From Parcubacteria group bacterium (GTDB taxonomy: Bacteria > Patescibacteriota > Minisyncoccia > UBA6257), in the NCBI GenBank assembly GCA_012798235.1, contig JAAZNP010000050.1, positions 1 through 5,297 on the forward strand: 5,297 nucleotides of DNA. Reading direction: 5' to 3'. Below are positions 1 through 5,296 of this stretch, piece by piece. Position 1 is the stretch's first letter. Each line of letters begins with the position of its first letter. A model generated the notes under the pieces. The model searched no databases. It saw only the letters and a list, made by a program, of their open reading frames with translations, and was not told where the DNA came from. The translations under genes were made by a program, and so were the position numbers.

Positions 1-1761
1 CGTCAAAAATTTTTAGATTTTTTTGCTGGAAAGGGGCATCGAATAATTCCTTCCTCTTCTTTAATTCCCGATAATGATTCCTCGGTTTTATTTACTACTG
101 CTGGAATGCAGCAATTTAAATTATATTATAGCGGTATCAAAAATCCCTTTACTGATATTCATTCTTTAATTCAGGAACCGTTAAATAATCTTAATGTTAC
201 TACTTGCCAAAAATGTTTAAGAACGAGCGATATTGAAGCAGTGGGAGACGAAAGTCATTTAACTTTTTTTGAAATGTTGGGAAATTTTTCTTTTGGAGGA
301 TATTTTAAAGAAGAAGCAATTAAATATGCTTGGCAGTTTATTAATCAGATATTAGAAATACCTCTTTCCCGCATCACTATTAGTGTTTTTAAAGGCAATG
401 AAGAGATTCCCTTTGACGAAGAATCATATCAAACATGGTTAAAATTAGGCGTTCCTCAAGAAAAAATTATTTTGGGAGAGCGAAAAGATAACTTTTGGGG
501 TCCTACAGGTAATGAAGGACCTTGTGGTCCTACCACGGAAATCTATGTTGACGGAGTAGAAATTTGGAATTTAGTCTTTAATCAGTATTATCAAACTAAT
601 GATAAAAAACTAACTCCTTTAAAAGTTAATGGAGTAGATACTGGCATGGGCTTAGAAAGATTAGTTAAAGTAATGCAATTCCCTCAAGATGAAAGTAAAA
701 CTATTTTTAATACTGATATATTTAAAGATTTAATGTCAACTTTAAAAGAGAATAGTGCTCATTTCGATGAAAGGATTCATCGGATCATTGCTGATCATTA
801 TCGTGCTACTATTTTTGTTATTGCTAGTGGCATTTTACCTTCTAATACTGATAAAGGATACATTTTAAGAAGATTAATACGACGCTTGGTGCGCTTTGCG
901 AAATTAATTAATTTGAGTGAAGATTGGTATCTTCAAGGATATAATATTATTAAAAATAAATACAGCCATTTTTATCCTGAATTAAATAATCAAGAAGAAA
1001 TTATATCAATTTTCAATTTAGAAAAAGAAAAATTTGAAAAAACGTTACTGGCGGGGAGCAAAGAATGGGAAAAATTGCTGAAGAAATTGGGTAATAATAA
1101 AATAATTTCTGGTAAAGATGCTTTTCGATTATATGAAAGTTATGGTTTTCCTTTAGAAATTTTGGAGGATATGGCTCAAGAACAAGGTAAAGAAGTGGAT
1201 AAAATAGAATTTGAAAAAGAATTTAATAATCATCAAAATATTTCTCGCGCTGGCCAAACTAAAAAATTTGGTGGTCACGGCATTAATACCGTACAAAATG
1301 AAAAAGATAAAATACAAATAACAAAACTACATACAGCTACTCATTTGCTTTTAGCTGCTTTGAGACAAATTATTGATCCCAAAATTGAACAGAAAGGTTC
1401 TGATATTACGCCGCAAAGATTACGTTTTGATTTTCCTTTTAACCGCAGATTAACCGAGGAGGAACTGCAAAAAATAGAAAATATCGTTAATGAGGCTATT
1501 AGTCAGGATTTGGTAGTTAATCATTATGAAACTAGTTATGAGGAAGCGGTAAAAAATGGGGTTTTAGGCACTTTTAAGGATCGCTACCCTGAAAAAGTTA
1601 TTGTTTATGAAATAAAAAATAAGAATACAGGGCAAATTTTTTCTGCAGAAATCTGTGCTGGTCCCCATGTTACTTCTACCAAAGAATTAGGTCGTTTTCA
1701 AATATTGAAAGAGGAAGCAGTGGGGCAGGGAATTAGAAGAATTAAGGCTTGCTTGATATAA
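1..1761 (+). CDS. alaS: Alanyl-tRNA synthetase, compact form, 5' end cut off by the window
   Basis: Cytoplasmic class II enzyme that attaches alanine to tRNA-Ala and hydrolyses mischarged products. The frame is open from base 1, and its first residues (RQKFLDFF, then SSSLIPDND and AGMQQFK) match the AlaRS N-terminus, so probably only about 5-10 residues are missing; the ATG at 106 is internal. Seen by visible residue: motif 2 region FFEMLGNFSFGGYF near 89-103, the GNEGPCGP loop, WNLVFNQ, motif 3 GMGLER at 215-220, the tRNA-recognition helices (ADHYRAT, GYILRRLIRR, YGFPLEIL), then the editing domain with HTATH (His444 and His448) and CAGPH (Cys552 and His556), the four expected zinc ligands. 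The protein stops at 586 visible residues, just after the editing domain. Full-length bacterial AlaRS is about 870 residues, so the C-terminal C-Ala/DHHA1 domain is absent, and the beta-barrel before the first editing motif is also missing. The TAA is followed by clean non-coding sequence, so this is a genuine short form rather than a broken gene. Similar short AlaRS proteins are known to me from CPR bacteria. Confidence 0.96.
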   Translation, partial: RQKFLDFFAGKGHRIIPSSSLIPDNDSSVLFTTAGMQQFKLYYSGIKNPFTDIHSLIQEPLNNLNVTTCQKCLRTSDIEAVGDESHLTFFEMLGNFSFGGYFKEEAIKYAWQFINQILEIPLSRITISVFKGNEEIPFDEESYQTWLKLGVPQEKIILGERKDNFWGPTGNEGPCGPTTEIYVDGVEIWNLVFNQYYQTNDKKLTPLKVNGVDTGMGLERLVKVMQFPQDESKTIFNTDIFKDLMSTLKENSAHFDERIHRIIADHYRATIFVIASGILPSNTDKGYILRRLIRRLVRFAKLINLSEDWYLQGYNIIKNKYSHFYPELNNQEEIISIFNLEKEKFEKTLLAGSKEWEKLLKKLGNNKIISGKDAFRLYESYGFPLEILEDMAQEQGKEVDKIEFEKEFNNHQNISRAGQTKKFGGHGINTVQNEKDKIQITKLHTATHLLLAALRQIIDPKIEQKGSDITPQRLRFDFPFNRRLTEEELQKIENIVNEAISQDLVVNHYETSYEEAVKNGVLGTFKDRYPEKVIVYEIKNKNTGQIFSAEICAGPHVTSTKELGRFQILKEEAVGQGIRRIKACLI

Positions 1762-1780
1762 TAAATAAATTTGCTATAAT
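1753..1780 (+). promoter_or_regulatory. Sigma70-type promoter with extended -10 for the membrane-protein gene
   Basis: The -35 box TTGATA (1753-1758) is followed by a 16-nt spacer and TATAAT (1775-1780), preceded by TG at 1772-1773 to give an extended -10. The -35 box lies in the last codons and stop of alaS. A start near 1787 would give a 5' leader of about 23 nt before the ATG at 1810. It contains no Shine-Dalgarno-like sequence. The match to consensus is strong, but an AT-rich genome yields chance -10 boxes, so position upstream of a gene is the main support. Confidence 0.6.
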
Positions 1781-1809
1781 AAATAAGATTTAAACATTAC
1801 ATTATTTTT

Positions 1810-2601
1810 ATGGTTAATGCTAAAAAGAAAAAAGTAATTGATATTTACCCACCGGAAAATAAGCAATTTAATGTCCAAGTAGCCAAAGAGGAGAGCGTTT
1901 TTATTAAAGTTCAATCTACTCAAAAATTACCGGAAGAAAAAACAAGAATGGTTGAAGAAGAGCCAGAGGCAATTAGCACCACCGAGGAGCAGCTTTTAGA
2001 AGAATTAACTTCTTACGAATCGCCATTAAGCAAAGAATTGCCATTGAGAACAAAAATCCCATTAAAAACAAAAATTTTGGGTATTATTATCCCTCTTTTA
2101 ACTATTGGACTTTTTTATTATTTAGGATTTATTGCTTTAGCTAAAGTAGACATAAATCTAACAGCTAAAAAATTAAATCTTTCTTTAGATAGCCTGCCGG
2201 TAGTTATTGATAAAAACATCACTGAATCTAATTATAGCCAAAGGGTTATTCCGGGAAATTTATTTGTTTTTACCGAGTCCGATGAACAAGAATTTAAAAG
2301 TACGGGCCAGGGGAAAGATGAATCTAAAGCAAAAGGAGTTATCACTATTATTAATAATTACTCCACTTCACCTCAAATTTTAGTAGCCACAACGAGATTT
2401 GAAACTAGTGATGGGAAAATTTTCCGTTTAGATTCACGCATCGTTATTCCTGGTGCCACCACTAAAGATGGAGTACTACAACCAGCATCCATTGATGTGA
2501 ATGTAACTGCTGATCAACCAGGCCCTGATTATAATATTCCTGCTTGCACTGAACCTTGCAAATTTACTATCCCTGGTTTTAAAGGAACTGATAAATTTTA
2601 A
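1810..2601 (+). CDS. Membrane-anchored exported protein, N-terminal part (ends at in-frame TAA)
   Basis: Encodes 263 residues. Residues 1-80 are hydrophilic, charged and probably disordered (KKKK near the start, acidic EEEPEA and EEQLLEEL stretches), with basic residues just before one hydrophobic segment at about 89-111 (ILGIIIPLLTIGLFYYLGF). This predicts a cytoplasmic N-terminus and a single pass, with everything after residue 112 outside the membrane. The outer part is beta-rich and includes LVATTRF, FRLDSR, IVIPGATT, GPDYNI and FTIPGFKGT. From memory these motifs resemble the baseplate J-like domain proteins annotated in many Patescibacteria; I could not test this. Cys246 and Cys250 lie outside and might form a disulfide. 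There is no Shine-Dalgarno sequence before the ATG at 1810. The open frame ends at TAA 2599-2601, in the middle of what reads as continuous homology, so this is probably a truncated product. The function is not known. Confidence 0.75.
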   Translation: MVNAKKKKVIDIYPPENKQFNVQVAKEESVFIKVQSTQKLPEEKTRMVEEEPEAISTTEEQLLEELTSYESPLSKELPLRTKIPLKTKILGIIIPLLTIGLFYYLGFIALAKVDINLTAKKLNLSLDSLPVVIDKNITESNYSQRVIPGNLFVFTESDEQEFKSTGQGKDESKAKGVITIINNYSTSPQILVATTRFETSDGKIFRLDSRIVIPGATTKDGVLQPASIDVNVTADQPGPDYNIPACTEPCKFTIPGFKGTDKF

Positions 2602-2628
2602 GGTTTTTATGGAATCAGTAAAAATCCT

Positions 2629-3219
2629 ATGACTGGTGGCAGTTTAGGTTCGATGCCTATGGTTACAGCTGATGATCTAACTAATGCCCAAAACGCCGTT
2701 GTTAAAGTTATTAGTGATAAAATTGCTGAGGATATTAAGAATAAAATTCCTGCTGAATTAATTATTATTGATGGCGCGAAAAGCAGTGTTAAAATCAATA
2801 AATTATCTACTGATGTTGAAATTGGAAATTTTCGTCAAAACTTTAAAGTATCCGGTAGTGGTGATGTTAGTGTCATTGCTTTTAGAAAAGAAGATTTAAT
2901 TAATTTACTAAAAAAACAATTTGATAATCAAAAGCCAGAAAAATATGATTATTGCGGAGAACCGGTTATCGAATACAAAACAGTTAATCCTGATTTTAAA
3001 GTAGGCACTCTCAAAGTCACTCTATCAGCGAAACAAACGCTTTGCTACCATTTGGATACGGAAGAAATTAAAAATAGCATTAAAGGAAAAAATCAAGAAG
3101 ATTTGACTTTAATTTTAAAAGGCCTTGATGGAGTTGAGCAAGCAAAAGCCAAACTTTCTCCTTTCTGGCTTAAGAGTGTACCTAATAACGTTAAAAAAAT
3201 TAATATAACAATAGATTAG
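2629..3219 (+). CDS. Membrane-anchored exported protein, C-terminal part (same frame after the TAA)
   Basis: Encodes 196 residues in the same frame as the upstream piece, with only 27 nt between stop and ATG. Those 27 nt translate without further stops (GFYGISKNP) and join smoothly to MTGGSLG, so the ATG at 2629 looks like an internal methionine rather than a true start. The piece has no signal peptide or membrane segment of its own. On its own it would stay in the cytoplasm, although its beta-rich character and two cysteines (109 and 139) suit the exterior. The C-terminus PFWLKSVPNNVKKINITID resembles the end I remember for long CPR membrane proteins of this kind. It would be made only by reinitiation, by readthrough, or if the stop is an assembly error. 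The gene ends in TAG at 3217-3219. Confidence 0.6.
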   Translation: MTGGSLGSMPMVTADDLTNAQNAVVKVISDKIAEDIKNKIPAELIIIDGAKSSVKINKLSTDVEIGNFRQNFKVSGSGDVSVIAFRKEDLINLLKKQFDNQKPEKYDYCGEPVIEYKTVNPDFKVGTLKVTLSAKQTLCYHLDTEEIKNSIKGKNQEDLTLILKGLDGVEQAKAKLSPFWLKSVPNNVKKINITID

Positions 3220-3232
3220 GGGATTGACCCCT
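3218..3232 (+). repeat. Small GC hairpin across the left end of the element
   Basis: AGGGG (3218-3222) pairs with CCCCT (3228-3232) over a 5-nt loop, starting inside the TAG stop of the membrane gene. It uses the same C-run as the long terminal stem, so the two folds exclude each other in RNA. There is no T-run after it, so it is weak as a terminator. It may be fortuitous. Confidence 0.3.
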
Positions 3233-3372
3233 CACTTGGAATTGATTGATTCCATCAAGAACTACTAAGATAATTTAAAATTACTCAATATATACTTAGC
3301 TGCTAAAAAACTCTTTTAAAATAATTTAGCAAATTCATAAAATGAATTTGCTTATCAATTCCAAGTGAGGGG
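3228..3372. mobile_element. MITE-like 145-bp element with 19-bp perfect terminal inverted repeats
   Basis: The left end CCCCTCACTTGGAATTGAT (3228-3246) is the exact reverse complement of the right end ATCAATTCCAAGTGAGGGG (3354-3372). The element is flanked by the direct repeat TTGA at 3224-3227 and 3373-3376, as a 4-bp target duplication would be. The interior is very AT-rich, has no ORF, and carries smaller palindromes. Taking out the element and one TTGA leaves a plausible 44-nt spacer between the membrane gene and infA with an intact promoter. This supports a recent insertion of a non-autonomous element. Against that, there is only one copy here and no transposase, and a structural RNA hairpin or bidirectional terminator could also give long inverted arms. 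Confidence 0.55.
3328..3352. repeat. Perfect 11-bp hairpin inside the element
   Basis: AGCAAATTCAT (3328-3338) and ATGAATTTGCT (3342-3352) are exact complements around an AAA loop. The hairpin abuts the right terminal repeat, with one base between them. No T-tract follows, so it does not look like an intrinsic terminator. It may be a subterminal structure of the mobile element or a folded RNA domain. Confidence 0.6.
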
Positions 3373-3401
3373 TTGACTAAAATCATCTATTTTGATAAAC
3401 T
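3373..3401 (+). promoter_or_regulatory. Sigma70-type promoter for the infA-rpmJ-rpsM-rpsK-rpsD operon
   Basis: The -35 box TTGACT (3373-3378) is followed by a 17-nt spacer and TAAACT (3396-3401), with TG at 3393-3394 forming an extended -10. The predicted transcription start, near 3408, is only about 5 nt before the infA ATG at 3413, so the message would be nearly leaderless. The first four bases of the -35 box are the right-hand TTGA next to the MITE-like element. Confidence 0.55.
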
Positions 3402-3412
3402 ACAAAAAGTTT

Positions 3413-3628
3413 ATGCCCAGTAAAAACGATTTGCGAAAAGAGGGGATAGTTACAGAAGCCTTACGTAATGCTATGTTTCGTGTAAGCCTGACTACCGGGG
3501 AAGAAATCTTGGCTCATTTATCTGGAAAACTTCGACTTCACCGCATTAAAATTTTATCTGGAGATAAGGTCGTTGTAGAACTTTCTCCTTACGACCCCAA
3601 AAGGGGCCGAATTATTTATCGCTTATGA
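3413..3628 (+). CDS. infA: Translation initiation factor IF-1
   Basis: A 71-residue protein (the family is about 72), a single OB-fold that binds the 30S A site with IF-2 and IF-3 during initiation. Family sequence runs throughout: EGIVTEALRNAMFRV, GEEILAHLSGKLR, IKILSGDKVVVELSPYD and the C-terminal KRGRIIYR. The start is the ATG at 3413. An in-frame TTG at 3392 would add seven residues not typical of IF-1, and it lies inside the predicted -10 region, so it is rejected. No Shine-Dalgarno sequence precedes the ATG, and the predicted transcript starts almost at the codon. The TGA stop overlaps the rpmJ start by four bases (ATGA). It is the first gene of the ribosomal operon and matches the usual infA-rpmJ-rpsM order. 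Confidence 0.95.
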   Translation: MPSKNDLRKEGIVTEALRNAMFRVSLTTGEEILAHLSGKLRLHRIKILSGDKVVVELSPYDPKRGRIIYRL

Positions 3629-3738
3629 AAGTTAAAGCATCGGTTAAAAAAATATGTAAAAATTGCAAGATTGTAAGACGTAAAAGGCGTCTTTATGTAA
3701 TTTGTACTAATCCTAAACACAAACAAAGACAAGGTTAA
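3625..3738 (+). CDS. rpmJ: 50S ribosomal protein L36
   Basis: A 37-residue gene, easily missed because of its length. The product starts MKVKASVKKIC and ends NPKHKQRQG, both diagnostic of L36, and 37-38 residues is the normal size. The zinc-binding set is complete: Cys11, Cys14, Cys27 and His32 (C-x2-C-x12-C-x4-H), so this is the zinc-binding C+ form. The protein binds 23S rRNA in the large subunit. Its ATG overlaps the infA stop (ATGA), indicating translational coupling. This also shows that TGA acts as a stop here, which argues against the UGA-to-glycine code of Gracilibacteria and Absconditabacteria. rpsM follows after 10 nt. Confidence 0.95.
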   Translation: MKVKASVKKICKNCKIVRRKRRLYVICTNPKHKQRQG

Positions 3739-3748
3739 TTTTATTAAT

Positions 3749-4141
3749 ATGGCGCGTATTTTAGGTGTTGATATTCCTGATAATAAAAATATTAGTATCT
3801 CCTTAACCTATATTTATGGCATAGGCCCTTCTTTAGTTAAAAAAATTCTTAATGATACTAAAATTGACCCTAATAAAAAAACCAATAAATTAAGCGGTCA
3901 AGAATTAAATGCTATCAAAGATTATATTGAAAAAAATAAAATTAAAATTGAGGGTGATTTACGCCGAGAAATCAAATCTAATATTAAACGATTGATTGAT
4001 ATTAATGCTTATCGAGGAATTCGTCATATCCGCAGATTACCAGTACGAGGGCAAAGAACTAAAACTAATTCTCGTACTGTCAGGGGTAATGTAAGGAAAA
4101 CAGTCGGTTCAGGACGAAGAAAAGCGGCTTCACCTACTTAA
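3749..4141 (+). CDS. rpsM: 30S ribosomal protein S13
   Basis: A 130-residue protein, slightly longer than the usual 118-126. It sits in the head of the small subunit, contacting 16S rRNA, S19, the large subunit through an intersubunit bridge, and P-site tRNA through its basic tail. Seen: N-terminal MARILGVDIP, the LTYIYGIG helix-turn region at 19-26, EGDLRREIKSNIKRL at 68-82, AYRGIRHIRRLPVRGQRTKTN at 87-107 (the strongest signature), and a lysine/arginine-rich tail to 130. The ATG at 3749 is fixed by the conserved MARI start. Upstream there is only a weak AAGG about 14 nt away, so initiation is probably Shine-Dalgarno-independent. rpsK starts 4 nt after the stop. Confidence 0.97.
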   Translation: MARILGVDIPDNKNISISLTYIYGIGPSLVKKILNDTKIDPNKKTNKLSGQELNAIKDYIEKNKIKIEGDLRREIKSNIKRLIDINAYRGIRHIRRLPVRGQRTKTNSRTVRGNVRKTVGSGRRKAASPT

Positions 4142-4145
4142 ACTT

Positions 4146-4586
4146 ATGGGGAAAAAACGAGTTGTTACTAAATTAGGGGAAGATATCTCTAAAATTGAAG
4201 AAAAGATATCTAGTTCCCAAGCTAAACTACCTAATGTTCAATTAGAAAAAGGTAGAATTTATATTACTGCTTCTTATAATAACACTCTTATTGCTTTAAC
4301 TAACTTGAAAGGAGATTTAATAGCTTGGAGTTCTGCAGGAGCATTAGGTTTTAAGGGGCCAAAGAAAGCAACTCCTTTCGCTGCTTCCAAAGTAGTTGAG
4401 GCTTTACTAGAAAAAATTAAGAAAAGTGGACTTAAAACTGTTGAAGTATATGTAAAAGGCATTGGCGGCGGACGGGAATCTTCCATTCGCGCTATTGCTA
4501 GTCATGGTTTAGAAATTGATTTAATAAAAGATATTACTCCGATTCCTCATAATGGTCCGCAACCGCCGAAAGTCAGAAGAGTATAA
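4146..4586 (+). CDS. rpsK: 30S ribosomal protein S11
   Basis: A 146-residue protein of the small-subunit platform, next to the mRNA exit and the Shine-Dalgarno helix region. The core carries ITASYNNTLIALTN (40-53), WSSAGALGFKG (61-71), TPFAASKVV (76-84), VYVKGIGGGRESSIRAI (101-117) and ITPIPHNG (130-137), then the basic tail PPKVRRV. The usual length is about 129. The extra residues are an N-terminal extension of charged, probably helical sequence (EDISKIEEKISSSQ) before the conserved core. The common C-R after HNG in S11 is P-Q here. It starts 4 nt after rpsM and has no Shine-Dalgarno sequence, so translation may be coupled. Confidence 0.97.
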   Translation: MGKKRVVTKLGEDISKIEEKISSSQAKLPNVQLEKGRIYITASYNNTLIALTNLKGDLIAWSSAGALGFKGPKKATPFAASKVVEALLEKIKKSGLKTVEVYVKGIGGGRESSIRAIASHGLEIDLIKDITPIPHNGPQPPKVRRV

Positions 4587-4607
4587 AATTTTAATCATTA
4601 ATTTGTT

Positions 4608-5225
4608 ATGCGAGATGAAATTTGTAAAAAATGTCGCGCTGTAGGAGAAAAATTATTTCTCAAAGGAGAAAAATGTTATACTCCCAAATGCCCAATGGTT
4701 AGAAGGGGCATTGCTTTCCATGGCAAGAATAAAAGAAAACCAGCCTTAACGCCTTATGGCCGACAACTATTAGAAAAACAAAAAGCAAAATTAATCTACG
4801 GTATTAGAGAAAAACAACTACAACGTTATTTTAATTTAGCATATAAAAAACAAGGAGCTACACCAATAATTTTAGCTCAGATTTTAGAAAGCCGCCTTGA
4901 TAATGTTATCGTTCGAGCTGGTTTCGTTTCTAATCGAGCTTCAGCTCGCCAATTAATTTCTCATGGTTGCTTTTTGTTAAATGGTCGTAAGCATAATATT
5001 TCATCAACCATTTTAAAACACGGAGATATTGTTTCAGTAAATCCAAATGTTCTTCAACGCGAAATTTTCAAAAATATCAAAGAAAAGTTAACCAAAAATA
5101 ATCCTCCTAAATTTATAGAAGTAGATCCTGATAAATTAACTATTACTATCGTCAAAGAACCAGATTTAGAAGAATTAAAAATGCCCATTGATTTTCCCTC
5201 AATCGTTGAGTTTTATAGTAAGTAA
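4608..5225 (+). CDS. rpsD: 30S ribosomal protein S4
   Basis: A 205-residue primary 16S rRNA-binding protein that nucleates 30S assembly and lines the mRNA entry side. The N-terminal zinc site is complete: Cys6, Cys9, Cys23 and Cys28 (C-x2-C-x13-C-x4-C), the C+ form. Next come GEKLFLKGE (13-21), YGRQLLEKQKAKLIYG (50-65), and the S4 RNA-binding domain with LESRLDNVIVRAGF (93-106), ASARQLISHG (111-120) and HGDIVSV (138-144). The C-terminus IVEFYSK is typical. The ATG at 4608 is forced, because an in-frame TAA lies at 4599-4601 and no alternative start lies between. The protein therefore lacks the few residues (MARYxGP) that usually precede the first cysteine. It follows rpsK by 21 nt with no Shine-Dalgarno sequence. 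In many bacteria S4 represses its own operon through a leader structure, but none is visible here: rpmJ and rpsM are only 10 nt apart. Confidence 0.97.
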   Translation: MRDEICKKCRAVGEKLFLKGEKCYTPKCPMVRRGIAFHGKNKRKPALTPYGRQLLEKQKAKLIYGIREKQLQRYFNLAYKKQGATPIILAQILESRLDNVIVRAGFVSNRASARQLISHGCFLLNGRKHNISSTILKHGDIVSVNPNVLQREIFKNIKEKLTKNNPPKFIEVDPDKLTITIVKEPDLEELKMPIDFPSIVEFYSK

Positions 5226-5296
5226 AGGGCTTTGTCTGCGAAGGCGATCCTGAGCTTGTCGAGGGAGAAGCCTGAGCAGGAGAACAAAACCTTTAC
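5222..5296. repeat. GC-rich imperfect hairpin / REP-like element after rpsD
   Basis: The outer arms pair: GTAAAGG (5222-5228) with CCTTTAC (5290-5296), and TTTGT (5231-5235) with ACAAA (5284-5288). Inside, TCCTG (5248-5252) pairs with CAGGA (5277-5281), and GCTT (5254-5257) with AAGC (5268-5271). CCTGAGC occurs twice in the same direction (5249 and 5271). G+C from 5226 to the end is about 54% by hand count, far above the neighbouring genes. The core CCTGAGCTTGTCGAGG resembles a dispersed repeat I remember from many environmental genomes; this is unverified. No T-tract is visible, so a terminator role is uncertain. The left arm overlaps the rpsD stop codon. Confidence 0.5.

Larger units (their letters stand above)
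1810..3219 (+). pseudogene. Whole membrane-protein gene interrupted by one in-frame TAA
   Basis: Read as one unit, this is a 469-position frame with a stop at codon 264 (2599-2601). Both sides are in the same frame and no other stop intervenes, so this is a nonsense change, not a frameshift. The context reads GTDKF, stop, GFYGISKNP. A single base change would restore a sense codon (for example AAA lysine, GAA glutamate or CAA glutamine). The downstream part keeps protein-like composition and a family-like C-terminus, so any inactivation must be recent. Alternatives are a sequencing or strain-mixture error, stop readthrough, or a genuine split gene. No other gene here uses TAA as sense, which argues against code reassignment. 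Confidence 0.6.

Noticed and set aside
2599..2601. TAA reassigned as a sense codon
   Set aside because: alaS, rpmJ, rpsM, rpsK and rpsD all end at TAA exactly where their families end, and no conserved gene here contains an internal TAA.
2595..2630. Frameshift between the two membrane-protein pieces
   Set aside because: Both pieces are in the same reading frame and connect without a base gained or lost; only a stop codon intervenes.
2607..2798. 63-residue open frame on the minus strand
   Set aside because: It lies antisense to the well-supported C-terminal part of the membrane gene, has no recognisable domain or promoter, and reads like the hydrophobic shadow of the sense codons.
3227..3373. 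Intrinsic terminator formed by the 20-bp inverted repeat
   Set aside because: The loop would be over 100 nt and no T-tract follows the right arm. A promoter starts there instead.
3392..3412. Upstream TTG start adding seven residues to IF-1
   Set aside because: IF-1 family length and N-terminus fit the ATG at 3413, and the TTG lies within the predicted -10 region, so it would not be in the transcript.
3220..3412. CRISPR array, tRNA or small ORF in the longest non-coding stretch
   Set aside because: There are no regularly spaced direct repeats, no tRNA cloverleaf signature and no credible start-stop frame. The inverted-repeat element and the promoter account for most of it.
3625..3628. UGA-to-glycine recoding as in Gracilibacteria/Absconditabacteria
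   Set aside because: The infA TGA ends the protein at the family's normal length, and the conserved glycines in the window are encoded by GGN.
3739..3748. S4-binding autoregulatory leader before rpsM, as in the E. coli alpha operon
   Set aside because: Only 10 nt separate rpmJ and rpsM, too little for such a structure between the genes.
4274..4486. 70-residue open frame on the minus strand
   Set aside because: It is fully antisense to conserved rpsK and has no family features.
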